Origin: Holophagaceae bacterium
GTDB taxonomy: Bacteria > Acidobacteriota > Holophagae > Holophagales > Holophagaceae
Assembly: GCA_003158505.1 (NCBI GenBank)
Contig: PMJK01000051.1
Location: forward strand, 699 to 18,551
Direction: 5' to 3'
Length of the DNA stretch: 17,853 nucleotides
The position numbers and the translations under genes were made by a program. A model generated the notes under the pieces. The model was given only the letters and a program-made list of their open reading frames with translations. It did not search any database and was not told the DNA's origin. Each line of letters opens with the position of its first letter. Within the stretch, counting starts at the first letter, position 1. Shown here piece by piece: positions 1-7,517 of this stretch.

Positions 1-684
1 GTGGCCCGGGACGAGCGGGTGCTGGTGACCGTGCTCACCAAGAAACTGGCAGAACAGCTCACGGCCTACTACCAGGAGCTGGGGGTCAAGGCCGAGTACC
101 TGCACAGCGAGATCGACACCCTGGAGCGGGTGGAGTTGCTGAAGAACCTGCGGCGGGGCGTGTTCGACGTGCTCATCGGCATCAACCTCCTGCGGGAGGG
201 CCTGGACCTTCCGGAAGTGAGCCTGGTGGCCATCCTGGACGCGGACAAGGAAGGCTTCCTCCGCAACAACCGCAGCCTCATCCAGACCATCGGCCGGGCG
301 GCCCGCAACGTGCGCGGCAAAGCCATCCTCTACGCCGATGTGATGACGGGCTCCATGAAGCAGGCCATCGGCGAGACTGAGCGGCGGCGCAACAAGCAGC
401 TGGCCCACAACCTGGCCCACGGCATCACCCCTGAGACCGTGAAGCGCAACCTGGACGACGTCATGGGCGAGGCCCTGGCCCGGGAGTTCATCAACGTCAC
501 CAAGGAAGAGCGGGCCGCCGAAGAGCCGCTGCTCTACCTGGAGGACAAGGCCTTTGAGCGCGAGGTGGCCAAGCTCGAAAAGCGCATGAAGGAGCTCGCC
601 TCCCAGATGAAGTTCGAAGATGCGGCGGAGCTACGCGATCGCATCCTGCGTGCCCGACGCGAACGATTGGTCGGTACCCCATGA
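1..684 (+). CDS. uvrB: UvrABC excinuclease subunit B, C-terminal part (5' end outside window)
   Basis: This is the last 227 residues of UvrB, the DNA-loading helicase-like subunit of nucleotide excision repair, which receives damage from UvrA and recruits UvrC. The first codon in the window is internal. Visible are the second helicase domain with motif V (GINLLREGLDLPEV, about residues 60-73), the following LDADKEGFLR stretch, and motif VI (QTIGRAARN, 95-103). A C-terminal UVR domain (about 186-220, ending DAAELRDRI) contacts UvrC. The fold and order match the family, so identity is near certain. The end is odd: directly downstream lies a second, diverged copy of the last 16 or so codons in another frame, so the present stop at 682-684 may not be the ancestral end. 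Confidence 0.96.
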   Translation: MARDERVLVTVLTKKLAEQLTAYYQELGVKAEYLHSEIDTLERVELLKNLRRGVFDVLIGINLLREGLDLPEVSLVAILDADKEGFLRNNRSLIQTIGRAARNVRGKAILYADVMTGSMKQAIGETERRRNKQLAHNLAHGITPETVKRNLDDVMGEALAREFINVTKEERAAEEPLLYLEDKAFEREVAKLEKRMKELASQMKFEDAAELRDRILRARRERLVGTP

Positions 685-694
685 TGCGGGCGGT

Positions 695-720
695 CTCGCG
701 TATGCCGCAGGCATACCGAG
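695..720. repeat. Short hairpin between the two uvrB tail copies
   Basis: CTCG + GTATGCC (695-706, one bulged C at 699) pairs with GGCATAC + CGAG (710-720) around a GCA loop, giving an 11-bp stem. It sits between the current uvrB stop and the second tail copy. There is no T-tract, so it is not a textbook terminator. It may be a REP-like palindrome, or simply what marks the junction of the rearrangement. Confidence 0.6.
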
Positions 721-722
721 CG

Positions 723-827
723 GATGCGGCGGAGCTGCGGGATCGCATCCTCCATGCCCGAAGGGACCGGGTATTGGGGGCGGGAGACTTGCCTGTCGCC
801 ATGGCCTCGGGACCCATAGACCCATGA
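723..827 (+). pseudogene. Diverged second copy of the uvrB 3' end (out-of-frame remnant)
   Basis: Reading in frame from 723 gives DAAELRDRILHARRDRVLG and then a short tail, ending at TGA 825-827. This matches DAAELRDRILRARRERLVG at the end of uvrB (copy 1 begins at 619). Over about 47 nt the copies differ at roughly 7 sites. Most changes are synonymous and the others are mild (R/H, E/D), which suggests both evolved as coding sequence. The offset is 104 nt, not a multiple of 3, so uvrB does not read into the second copy. The copy's TGA overlaps the ATG of the next gene as ATGA, an arrangement typical of adjacent co-translated genes. I infer it is the remnant of an older uvrB 3' end. Confidence 0.6.
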
Positions 828-2152
828 CCGATCCGACGATTGCAGCCGAAGGCACGGCACCCCTTGGGTTGCCCGATTGGCGGAGGCGGATCCTGGACCG
901 GACCCTGGTCGCCGGCGCCCTTCTTGGACCCCTGGCCTATGTCCCCAGTGTGTGGCTGTCCGTCCGGGAACACCTCTGGGGTCTGGTGGCCCTGGACACC
1001 CTTCTGTATGGATGGGTCCTCCTCCTGGCCCTCAAACCCAGGTGGCCCTATTCCCTCCGCGCCAGCTCCGTGGTCGCCATGGTCCTGTTGATGGCTTTGG
1101 TTCTCGGGCCCACGACCGGACTCCGGGAAACCGCCCTGATCTGGCTCGAATTTGCATCCATTGTGGCGGCCCTCTTCCTCTCCCGGCGGAGCGCCTATGC
1201 GGTGTTCGGTGCCGGTCTCCTGGCCTTGGTGGTCCTCACGGTGTTCATGAAGAGCGCCATCGCCCCCTTGGGATCGCCGGCCTGGATGGGCTGGGTGGTG
1301 ACCGCCTGCAGTGCCGTCGTCCTCGGGGGCACGTTGACACTGGCCCTGACTGTCCTGCTGCGGGGCCTTGAGGATACGAATCTCAGCCTGATGCACAAGG
1401 CCGAGGAGCATCGGCAGGCGGAGGCCGCGCTGCAGCGGCTGGAGGCTGAGCTTCGCCGCTCCCAGAGCCTGGAGGTCCTGGGCACCCTGGCCAGCGGAAT
1501 CACCCACGACCTGAAGAATATCCTCCACCCCATCCTGGTGCTCACCGAACTGGCCCAGGATGAGCTGGCGCCGGGCTCCCACGCCCACCAGCTGCTGGGG
1601 GACGTGCTGGTCGCGGCGGAACGGGGCAATGACCTCACTCAACGGATCCTGGCCTTCAGCCGGCCCCGAACGGCCCTCCGTCACCTCGTCCCCGTGGAGA
1701 CGATCCTGGACGAGGTGAGCCGGTTATTGCGCCCGACGCTGCCCCCAGGTGTTCGCGTCCGGGTGCTGGTGGATCCGCCCATGGCTCGGGTGGAAGCCGA
1801 CTCCATCGAACTGCACCAGGTGCTGTTGAACCTGGGCACCAATGCCGCCCACGCCATGCGGACCACGGGCGGGGAACTCTTGTTCCGGCTCCGCTGGGCG
1901 AGCCCGGATCAGATCGCGATCCAGGTCCTGGATGAGGGCATCGGCATGGATGCTGAGACCCTGGCGAGAGCCTGCGAACCTCTCTTCACGACGAAGTCCG
2001 AACAGGAGGGCACGGGTCTTGGCCTCGCCATGTCACTCCGGATCGTGGAAGGGTTGGGCGGAACCTTGGTGCTCTCCAGCTCCCCCGGCAAGGGCACGGT
2101 GGCCGAGATCCGCCTGCCGGCGGTGCTCCAGGAGGATCCGCATCAGGCTTGA
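824..2152 (+). CDS. Membrane-bound sensor histidine kinase
   Basis: A 442-residue kinase that should autophosphorylate a histidine and pass the phosphate to a response regulator. The N-terminal part (about residues 28-178) is hydrophobic with five or six probable membrane segments and no recognisable soluble sensor domain, so the signal may be sensed in or at the membrane. A coiled stretch (about 185-215) leads to an H-box (GITHDLKN, His228). A full ATPase domain follows: N-box NLGTNAAHAM (336-345), G1 DEGIGM (370-375), F-box PLFTTK (386-391) and G2 GTGLGLAM (396-403). The start at 824 is chosen because earlier in-frame codons run through the uvrB tail. The ribosome-binding site there is weak (GGGA), which fits coupling to an upstream reading frame ending at 827. 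No receiver domain is attached; the LuxR-type regulator at 2878 is a plausible partner. Confidence 0.9.
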   Translation: MTDPTIAAEGTAPLGLPDWRRRILDRTLVAGALLGPLAYVPSVWLSVREHLWGLVALDTLLYGWVLLLALKPRWPYSLRASSVVAMVLLMALVLGPTTGLRETALIWLEFASIVAALFLSRRSAYAVFGAGLLALVVLTVFMKSAIAPLGSPAWMGWVVTACSAVVLGGTLTLALTVLLRGLEDTNLSLMHKAEEHRQAEAALQRLEAELRRSQSLEVLGTLASGITHDLKNILHPILVLTELAQDELAPGSHAHQLLGDVLVAAERGNDLTQRILAFSRPRTALRHLVPVETILDEVSRLLRPTLPPGVRVRVLVDPPMARVEADSIELHQVLLNLGTNAAHAMRTTGGELLFRLRWASPDQIAIQVLDEGIGMDAETLARACEPLFTTKSEQEGTGLGLAMSLRIVEGLGGTLVLSSSPGKGTVAEIRLPAVLQEDPHQA

Positions 2153-2385
2153 ACCTGGCGGACCTCTCGCCAGATTCTCGCCGGCATGAATGGCGTTCAC
2201 TCCTGTCTGTTCGCGAGTCCTGCCCAATTCGGGCCCACCTTCCCGGCGGGGGTGGCAACCTGGGGGGGCTCCGGGAGGTTCCATGGAAGTGAATTATCAG
2301 ATGGCCTGCACGGTCCCGTTCATGGCATAGACCAAGACCACATACTGGTTCCGTTCTCGGGCCCACCTTCCATCCAGGAGTCGCC
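2153..2385. other. 233-nt intergenic stretch with direct repeats and a GC-rich stem
   Basis: I see no gene here. It holds the 15-mer TCGGGCCCACCTTCC twice (2229-2243 and 2357-2371). A GC-rich stem is also possible, with 2237-2246 pairing with 2271-2279 around a 24-nt loop and one bulge. The second repeat copy ends 4 nt before the AGGAG ribosome-binding site of the DUF2147 gene. The layout resembles a structured 5' leader, but it matches no riboswitch class I know. Confidence 0.45.
2155..2173. terminator. Hairpin just after the kinase gene
   Basis: CTGGCG (2155-2160) and CGCCAG (2168-2173) form a perfect 6-bp stem with a 7-nt loop, 3 nt after the kinase stop. There is no T-run, so intrinsic termination is only possible, not shown. 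Confidence 0.3.
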
Positions 2386-2820
2386 ATGACCCTTCGTGCC
2401 GCCCTCATCGCAGTTCTTGTCGCCGCATCGGCCCTTGCTGGGCCACCCATAGGCCCCGCTGGGCGATGGAAAACCTACGATGACAAGACCGGGGCGCTCC
2501 ATGGGTTGGTGGAGATCACCGAGGAACAGGGGGTACTGAAGGGCCGGATTCTGAAGTCCTACGACCCGCTGAAGCCCAACCCCACCTGCGATCTGTGTGA
2601 GGGCGAGCGGAAGGGTCGGCCAGTCCTGGGCATGGTGTTCCTGTGGGGCCTGACCAGGCAAGGTGAGGATTACAAGGGCGGATTCATCCTCGATCCTGAC
2701 AACGGCAAGGTCTATAAGGCCAAAGTGCGATTGGATGAAGGGGGCCACAAGCTCCTGGTGCGCGGATTCATCGGAATCTCGCTTCTCGGCCGCACGCAGA
2801 CCTGGGTGCGCGAAGATTGA
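2386..2820 (+). CDS. DUF2147 domain secreted protein
   Basis: A 144-residue protein with a signal peptide (1-18, cleavage after ALA). The mature part is one DUF2147 domain: GRWKTYDDKTG near the start, V-I-T-E followed by LKGRI, a Cys pair (Cys68, Cys71) with G-E-R-K-G after it, the GGFILDPDNGKVY segment (98-110), and the closing GFIGISLLGRTQTWVR block (127-142). The fold is lipocalin-like by family reputation, acting in the periplasm or outer envelope; no catalytic role is established. The start is set by AGGAG at 2376-2380, six bases before ATG. It lies between a histidine kinase and a response regulator on the same strand, which is suggestive but not proof of shared control. Confidence 0.88.
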   Translation: MTLRAALIAVLVAASALAGPPIGPAGRWKTYDDKTGALHGLVEITEEQGVLKGRILKSYDPLKPNPTCDLCEGERKGRPVLGMVFLWGLTRQGEDYKGGFILDPDNGKVYKAKVRLDEGGHKLLVRGFIGISLLGRTQTWVRED

Positions 2821-2877
2821 ACAAGTAACCCTTCCGATGACATGAAGTAGGATCGTTGAGGGAGGGGCCCAAGTCCG

Positions 2878-3492
2878 ATGCGAGTTCTGCTGGTCGATGA
2901 TGAGCGTCTACTCCTGGTTTCCCTCACCCGTGCCCTGCAGGTCAAGCGGCCTGAATGGACCATTGAGACCGCCAGTGATGGCGTGGAGGCCATGCGGCTG
3001 CTCAAGTCCCAGCATGTGGATCTCCTCATCACCGATGTCCAGATGCCGGGGATGGATGGGCTGGCCCTCCTGATGCAGGTCAGAAAGGACCCTTGCCTTG
3101 CCGGGCTTCCATTGATTCTCATCAGTGCGCTGGATGACCGGTCCAGCGTACGGAAGGGCATGTTCTCTGGTGCCGATGACTACCTGACCAAGCCCTTCTC
3201 CGCAGAAGAGCTGATCCTGACGGTGGAAAGCCGCCTGCGCCGCCTGGAGCAAGGGGGTAATCCTTCCATCCAGGCCAGTGCCCTCAATCGCCAGTTGATG
3301 GAGCTATTAACAGATCGCGAGATGGAAGTGCTTTCGCTCATCGGTCAGGGGATGGTCACCAAGGATATCGCCGCGGCATTGGATCTCAGCCCGAAGACCG
3401 TCAGCGCCCACCGACAGAACATCATGGAGAAACTCGACCAGCACAATGCCGCGGCCCTGGCGGCCCTCGCCATCCGGGCGGGCGTGGTCTGA
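2878..3492 (+). CDS. LuxR/NarL-type response regulator
   Basis: A 204-residue two-domain transcription regulator. The receiver domain (1-122) has the acidic pair Asp7-Asp8, phosphoacceptor Asp53 in ITDVQMPGMDG, switch Ser83 and Lys105 in the TKPF motif, so it should be phosphorylatable. A LuxR-type helix-turn-helix (about 144-187, LTDREMEVL to NIMEKL) gives DNA binding. A strong purine-rich ribosome-binding site (GGGAGGGG) precedes the ATG at 2878. The nearest kinase is at 824-2152, two genes upstream on the same strand. Many such regulators have unlinked kinases, so the pairing is an inference. Its targets cannot be read from this window. Confidence 0.94.
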   Translation: MRVLLVDDERLLLVSLTRALQVKRPEWTIETASDGVEAMRLLKSQHVDLLITDVQMPGMDGLALLMQVRKDPCLAGLPLILISALDDRSSVRKGMFSGADDYLTKPFSAEELILTVESRLRRLEQGGNPSIQASALNRQLMELLTDREMEVLSLIGQGMVTKDIAAALDLSPKTVSAHRQNIMEKLDQHNAAALAALAIRAGVV

Positions 3493-3513
3493 TTCCCTTC
3501 ACGCATCAGGGAA
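3493..3513. terminator. Hairpin after the response regulator
   Basis: TTCCCT (3493-3498) pairs with AGGGAA (3508-3513) across a 9-nt loop right after the regulator stop. No T-tract follows. It is a weak candidate. Confidence 0.25.
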
Positions 3514-3587
3514 AGGATCCTCTTCTGGACGCGCTCTCTCTGAATGCCGAAAGGCACCACTAGGTAATCAGCCCAATACCGTTGAGC

Positions 3588-3607
3588 CACGACTCCTCGG
3601 AGTGGTG
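3588..3607 (-). terminator. Hairpin downstream of the M64 peptidase gene
   Basis: CAC-g-ACTCC (3588-3596) pairs with GGAGT-g-GTG (3599-3607) with a two-base loop and one G-G mismatch. It starts about 8 nt after the peptidase stop, in the gap between two convergent genes. There is no U-run on either strand, so it may act as a 3'-end barrier rather than a classic terminator. Confidence 0.35.
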
Positions 3608-3614
3608 TCGGCGC

Positions 3615-5009
3615 CTACTTCGCGTACTGCCGAATCACCCGTTCGATGGCCGCCCGGCAGGCGGCGCAGAAACCCCCGTCATCGCGGCTGAACATGATGC
3701 AGTCCTCCTGGCTGCGGAAATAGCCTTTAGACTCGTAGTTGGCACCCTCGAAGGCGCCCACCTGCCGGCCATAGGTGTCCGTGCGCAGCAAGGTCGTCTC
3801 GAACACCTTTTCCTTGGCGAAGAGAGCGTCCATCTCGGCTTCAGGCCGGTTCGCGGCGCGGATGGCGCGGCGCTCCTTCTGGTAGGCGAGGCTGTGGGCC
3901 TCGAACTCGGCTTTCTTCCAGGGAGAGGGCAGGGGCACGTTCGGGCTGAGCAGACTCTTCCATTTGGGGTTCTTGGGGTCGGCGGTGGCGTTGGGCTCCC
4001 AGGGCTCGGGGCGCGAGGGGCTGTTGGTGACGGCCACGTCGGAGGTGTAGTACTCGTCGGCCAGGCCGGCAAAGTGGTGGCCGAATTCGTGGACGAAGAG
4101 GTAGCCGATGGTGCTGTTGCCCGCTGCGGCTGTGCTGTAGAGGTTGTGGATGCCGCCGCCGCCGTAGGTCTCGGCGTTCACCAGGATCTCCACGAACTCG
4201 TAGGGAGCCTGGGCGGCGATGTCGCGGAAGGCGCGGTTGTCGAAGGTGAGCACATAGCGCTCACTGCCGAAGGCATCGAATGTGGTGCCCAAGGGTGTGC
4301 GCCTGTGGACGCCGGTGGAAGGCCGGGAGACGCCGCTTTCCGGGGAAGGCGGGCAGAGGGCCCAGAAGTTGAAATCCTTCCGGTGCTCCTTGAACGGGGA
4401 CTGCTCGAAGAGCTTTTCCATGACCATCCGGGCCGCCTGCTCGAACTTGCCGCGCTCGGCGGCTGTATATCCGTCGCCCAGGATGAGGACATCCACCTTG
4501 TCCGCGGAATCCCCGTTCTTCTGCAGGGTGATGAGGCCGCCCGCGTCCGGCCCCGGGGTCCGCTCGATGAGGGGGTCCCGGGGATCGAGTTCGAAGGTCC
4601 ACAGGACCTTGAAGGCATTCAGGGCATCGCGCTTCTTCATCAGGATACGCACCGGCGCCTCGGGCGCTGGGAACCGCAGGGATTCGGAGAAGGTCCGGCT
4701 CATGGCCTTGGCCTCGTCGGTGGTTTCCCATTCGCCATAGATGCTGGCGAAACCCCGCGAGTAGAGCAGCTTGCCCGTGGCCTTGTCGGTCACTTCGAAG
4801 CAGTACTTCCCGAGGTTGCTGGTATCGATGGCCTTGGCGGGGTCCCCAGCCCAGGGCAGGGGCTCCAGCACCACCCGGTCCACGCCGAAGTGTTCGGCGG
4901 CCGCATCCCCCGTGTGCCCGTAGTCCACGCGCAGGGTGCGGGGCGGGGCGGCCAGGCAGGCCAGGGTGGCGAGGGAAAGCAGGATGGGGCGGCACTGAAG
5001 ACGAAGCAT
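3615..5009 (-). CDS. Secreted M64-family (IgA-peptidase type) zinc metallopeptidase
   Basis: A 464-residue protein. Residues 1-20 are a signal peptide (hydrophobic LLSLATLACLAA). About 25-150 look like the M64 N-terminal domain. The catalytic domain follows, with KVDVLILGDGYTAAE (171-185) and a zinc site HEFGHHFAGLADEY (307-320): His307 and His311 are ligands, Glu308 is the general base, and Asp318 is a likely third ligand. Both HEFGH and LADEYY are typical of the M64 family, whose founding member cleaves IgA; in free-living bacteria the substrate is unknown. Cys437, Cys448 and Cys451 near the C terminus could form a disulfide. The ATG at 5009 has GAGGTG upstream. The open frame continues upstream, but only antisense to the FHA gene. 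It diverges from yhbY with a 45-nt gap. Confidence 0.9.
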   Translation of the reverse strand: MLRLQCRPILLSLATLACLAAPPRTLRVDYGHTGDAAAEHFGVDRVVLEPLPWAGDPAKAIDTSNLGKYCFEVTDKATGKLLYSRGFASIYGEWETTDEAKAMSRTFSESLRFPAPEAPVRILMKKRDALNAFKVLWTFELDPRDPLIERTPGPDAGGLITLQKNGDSADKVDVLILGDGYTAAERGKFEQAARMVMEKLFEQSPFKEHRKDFNFWALCPPSPESGVSRPSTGVHRRTPLGTTFDAFGSERYVLTFDNRAFRDIAAQAPYEFVEILVNAETYGGGGIHNLYSTAAAGNSTIGYLFVHEFGHHFAGLADEYYTSDVAVTNSPSRPEPWEPNATADPKNPKWKSLLSPNVPLPSPWKKAEFEAHSLAYQKERRAIRAANRPEAEMDALFAKEKVFETTLLRTDTYGRQVGAFEGANYESKGYFRSQEDCIMFSRDDGGFCAACRAAIERVIRQYAK

Positions 5010-5054
5010 GGGAGCACCTCGGCTTCCACGATAAACTGGTCGTTCGGAGATCCG

Positions 5055-5354
5055 ATGCTCAACTCCAAGCAACGCCAATTTCTCAAGGCCCGGGCCCATG
5101 CCCTCAAGCCGGTCATGCATGTGGGCAAGGGGGGAGTGACGCCCGCCCAGGCCGCGGAATTGGACGTGATGGTGGACAGCCTGGAACTGGTGAAGGTCAA
5201 GGTCAATCCCAACAGCTTCGAGGACGAGGATACGGCAGCCAGGGCCTTGTGTGCCGCCGTCGCCGGCCTGGAGCATGTCTGGACCATTGGCCACACCATG
5301 TTGTTCTTCCGTCCCAGCCGCACCCATGACACAAGGTTCCCTTTGGTGCCCTGA
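5055..5354 (+). CDS. yhbY: YhbY-family (CRM domain) RNA-binding protein
   Basis: A 99-residue single CRM domain, the usual length for YhbY. Members bind 23S rRNA/pre-50S particles and help ribosome assembly in the cytoplasm. Visible are the N-terminal LNSKQRQFLKARAHALKPV helix region, the conserved GKGG loop (24-27) after VMHV, and the ELVKVKVN strand (44-51). The ATG at 5055 has GGAG seven bases upstream. A much longer open frame runs in from 3582 but overlaps the peptidase antisense and has no family similarity before this ATG. It is followed after 45 nt by the FHA-GAF gene on the same strand. Confidence 0.92.
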   Translation: MLNSKQRQFLKARAHALKPVMHVGKGGVTPAQAAELDVMVDSLELVKVKVNPNSFEDEDTAARALCAAVAGLEHVWTIGHTMLFFRPSRTHDTRFPLVP

Positions 5355-5399
5355 TTTAGGAATCGGGGGCTGTTCGCCGAAACAGGAAGTGGAGGTCCG

Positions 5400-7511
5400 A
5401 TGCCCTACCTGTCCTGGCTGGAGGGGAGTCAGCTCATGCGGTATGCCATCCATGAGGCATGCCAAGTGGGTCGGGATCCGCTGGTCTGTGCCGTGGCCCA
5501 GCCGAACCTCGTCGAGCTTTCCAGGGTTCACGCCAGCATCGATCGGATTGGCGGGATCTGGTGGGTGAGGGACCTGGACTCCGCCAACGGCACCCGCCTG
5601 AATGATCAGCCCCTCCATCATCCTCAAGGCAATGCCCTCCAGGACGGGGATGAACTGGTGATGGGGGGGTGGCATCTGACCTTCACCGAGGGCTTCCCGG
5701 GCCTCGATGGCACCACCTTTGCGGAGCGAGTGGGGGATCTCTTCCAGGAGGTTCGCCCGGAACCAGCCCAGGCGATGGTGCTGATCCGCAGCATTGAGCT
5801 GCTGCAGCGCTCCACCGAGAAGCTGCTGCAGCAGGTGGATTCCGACGCCATGGTGAAGGGGCTTCTGGACGAGTCCCTCCTCCTTCTGGGGGCGGATCGC
5901 GGCTTCCTTGTGATGAAATCGAAGGAGGGGGGATGGCGTACCGCCCATCGTGTGGGCGATGTGCAGGAGGGCATCGGCCTCTCCCGATCGATCCTGGACT
6001 ATGTGGCGCAGGAACGGACCGCGATCATGTCCAATCAGCCGCTGGCAGACCCCCGATTCGGGGGTGTGAGTCTGGTGGAGCTGCACCGGGGATCCATTCT
6101 GTGCGCGCCCATGGTGGATGACGATGAGATCCATGGGGCCCTCTACCTCGATCGGGAATCGGAGGGGCGCCCCTTCAGCCGGTTCGACCTGGCGGTCTTC
6201 CAGGCCTTCGTGCGCCTGGGTTCGATGGCCCTCCGCCAGGCCGTGCTCAACCGGCGGGCTCTGGGACAGGCCGAACAGCAGGGTGAACTGTTGAGGCTGC
6301 GCACCGTGCGGCAGCGCGAAGCCGAGAGCCATGGCGAACTTCTGGCCGCCATGGCCGCTCCGCTCAGGCGAATCCAGAGCTGGGCCGAAGGACTTGCGGA
6401 TGTCACCGGCGGGGCCATCCGGTCCCAGCTGGATCAGCTGGCGACACTGCTCGAGCGCGGCAGCCGGGAGGGCCATGCCGAGGACGTGCCCACGGTGGGT
6501 CACTCCATGCCGGTGGCTGCGCTGCAGGAGGAGCTGGTTCAGCGCTGGGAATCCCTGCTTCGCCTGCGCAAGGCCCGCCTGAGTCCCTCAGAGCCTCCGC
6601 CCGCATCGGTCTGGATGACCGGTGGTCCCCTCGTGGTGGCCCTCGCCGGGTTGGTGGAACCCATGCTCATGCAGGTGCCTCAAGGGGAAGTGGTCACCAT
6701 GCGCTGGGACCAGGAACGGGGATTCTGGGTTCTCCGGCTGAACCTTCCGGCAGGATTGCATGCCCCCATTCCCGATCCCTGGACCCAGCGCAGGCTGCAG
6801 GACGCTGGGGCTCGCTGGCAGTGGGCCGATCAGGCCCTGGACCTCTTCCTTCCCGAAGGTCCCGACACCATGCCTGAGGAACCCGCCCGGCCCCTCCTGG
6901 GCTTGGTGAGCGACGAGCTGGACCTGTTGGGGCTCTTCCAGACCGTGGCTGAAGCGGGAAATCTCTGGCTGCACCCTCTGGAGCAGGAACCACCCCCGCC
7001 GCCCCTCCCCAAGTTCCGGTTCCTGGTGGTGGATGCCCGGGGAACCCGGGATCTGGAGGGCTGCATCCGCGCTTATCGCCACCATCCATCCTTCGCCACG
7101 ACGCCCATTCTGGTGGTGCGCTGCTCCGAAGACGAAACCCCCAGGCTCATCGAGGCCGGCGCCACGGATTGGCTGGCCGAGGGCTTCCGCTGGGAGGCCC
7201 TCCACCATCGGTTGCAGGTGCTGCGCGGGCACACCGAACTTCAGCAGCGGGCCCTGGCCACCGAGCGGCTGGAATCCTTCCGCCAGATGGCGGGGACGCT
7301 GAAACATGAAATCAACAACCCCCTGGCGATCATCTCGATGCAGGTCGAGATGCTGCAGCGGAAGTACCCTGAAGAAGGGAAGCTCGAAAAGATCGGCGAG
7401 ATGGTGGATCGCATCCGGGCCCTGGTGCAGGTGCTCCAGAAGATGCGGGAAACACCCACGGAAGACTATGCGGATGGCTCAAGCATCCTGAAGGTGGGCA
7501 AGAGCGGCTGA
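5400..7511 (+). CDS. FHA-GAF signalling protein with degenerate kinase core and C-terminal His-box domain
   Basis: A 703-residue soluble protein. Residues about 21-94 form an FHA phosphothreonine-binding domain with Gly24-Arg25, SRVH (41-44) and NGT (64-66). About 143-285 form a GAF domain. About 305-485 look like a decayed histidine-kinase core: helical, with a strand pattern like an ATPase domain, but with no N, G1 or G2 box. About 496-608 resemble a receiver domain (LVVDARG, then PILVVRCSEDET and AGATDWLAEGF), with the usual Lys-Pro switch replaced. At the end an intact DHp domain carries LKHEINNPLAI (His636), but the protein stops at 703 with no ATPase domain. It probably works by receiving phosphate from, or dimerising with, another kinase. 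GGAGGT precedes the start. Confidence 0.88.
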   Translation: MPYLSWLEGSQLMRYAIHEACQVGRDPLVCAVAQPNLVELSRVHASIDRIGGIWWVRDLDSANGTRLNDQPLHHPQGNALQDGDELVMGGWHLTFTEGFPGLDGTTFAERVGDLFQEVRPEPAQAMVLIRSIELLQRSTEKLLQQVDSDAMVKGLLDESLLLLGADRGFLVMKSKEGGWRTAHRVGDVQEGIGLSRSILDYVAQERTAIMSNQPLADPRFGGVSLVELHRGSILCAPMVDDDEIHGALYLDRESEGRPFSRFDLAVFQAFVRLGSMALRQAVLNRRALGQAEQQGELLRLRTVRQREAESHGELLAAMAAPLRRIQSWAEGLADVTGGAIRSQLDQLATLLERGSREGHAEDVPTVGHSMPVAALQEELVQRWESLLRLRKARLSPSEPPPASVWMTGGPLVVALAGLVEPMLMQVPQGEVVTMRWDQERGFWVLRLNLPAGLHAPIPDPWTQRRLQDAGARWQWADQALDLFLPEGPDTMPEEPARPLLGLVSDELDLLGLFQTVAEAGNLWLHPLEQEPPPPPLPKFRFLVVDARGTRDLEGCIRAYRHHPSFATTPILVVRCSEDETPRLIEAGATDWLAEGFRWEALHHRLQVLRGHTELQQRALATERLESFRQMAGTLKHEINNPLAIISMQVEMLQRKYPEEGKLEKIGEMVDRIRALVQVLQKMRETPTEDYADGSSILKVGKSG

Positions 7512-7517
7512 CAGCTT

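Noticed and set aside
497..1684. Long minus-strand open frame of 395 codons
   Set aside because: It is antisense to uvrB and the histidine kinase, both clear families; the translation is Gly/Gln/Pro-rich with no domain. High GC makes such shadows common.
2231..2280. Known riboswitch in the DUF2147 leader
   Set aside because: The stem and conserved bases do not match fluoride, guanidine, cyclic-di-GMP or other classes I could recall.
2848..2853. TAGGAT as a -10 box for the response regulator
   Set aside because: The only TTGAAC-like -35 is 25 nt upstream, too far; no reliable sigma-70 pair was found.
3582..5054. Upstream extension of the yhbY frame
   Set aside because: It is antisense to the peptidase, has no family similarity, and YhbY has its normal length from 5055.
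5010..6503. Upstream extension of the M64 peptidase frame
   Set aside because: It lies wholly antisense to yhbY and the FHA gene, and the signal peptide and ribosome-binding site define the start at 5009.
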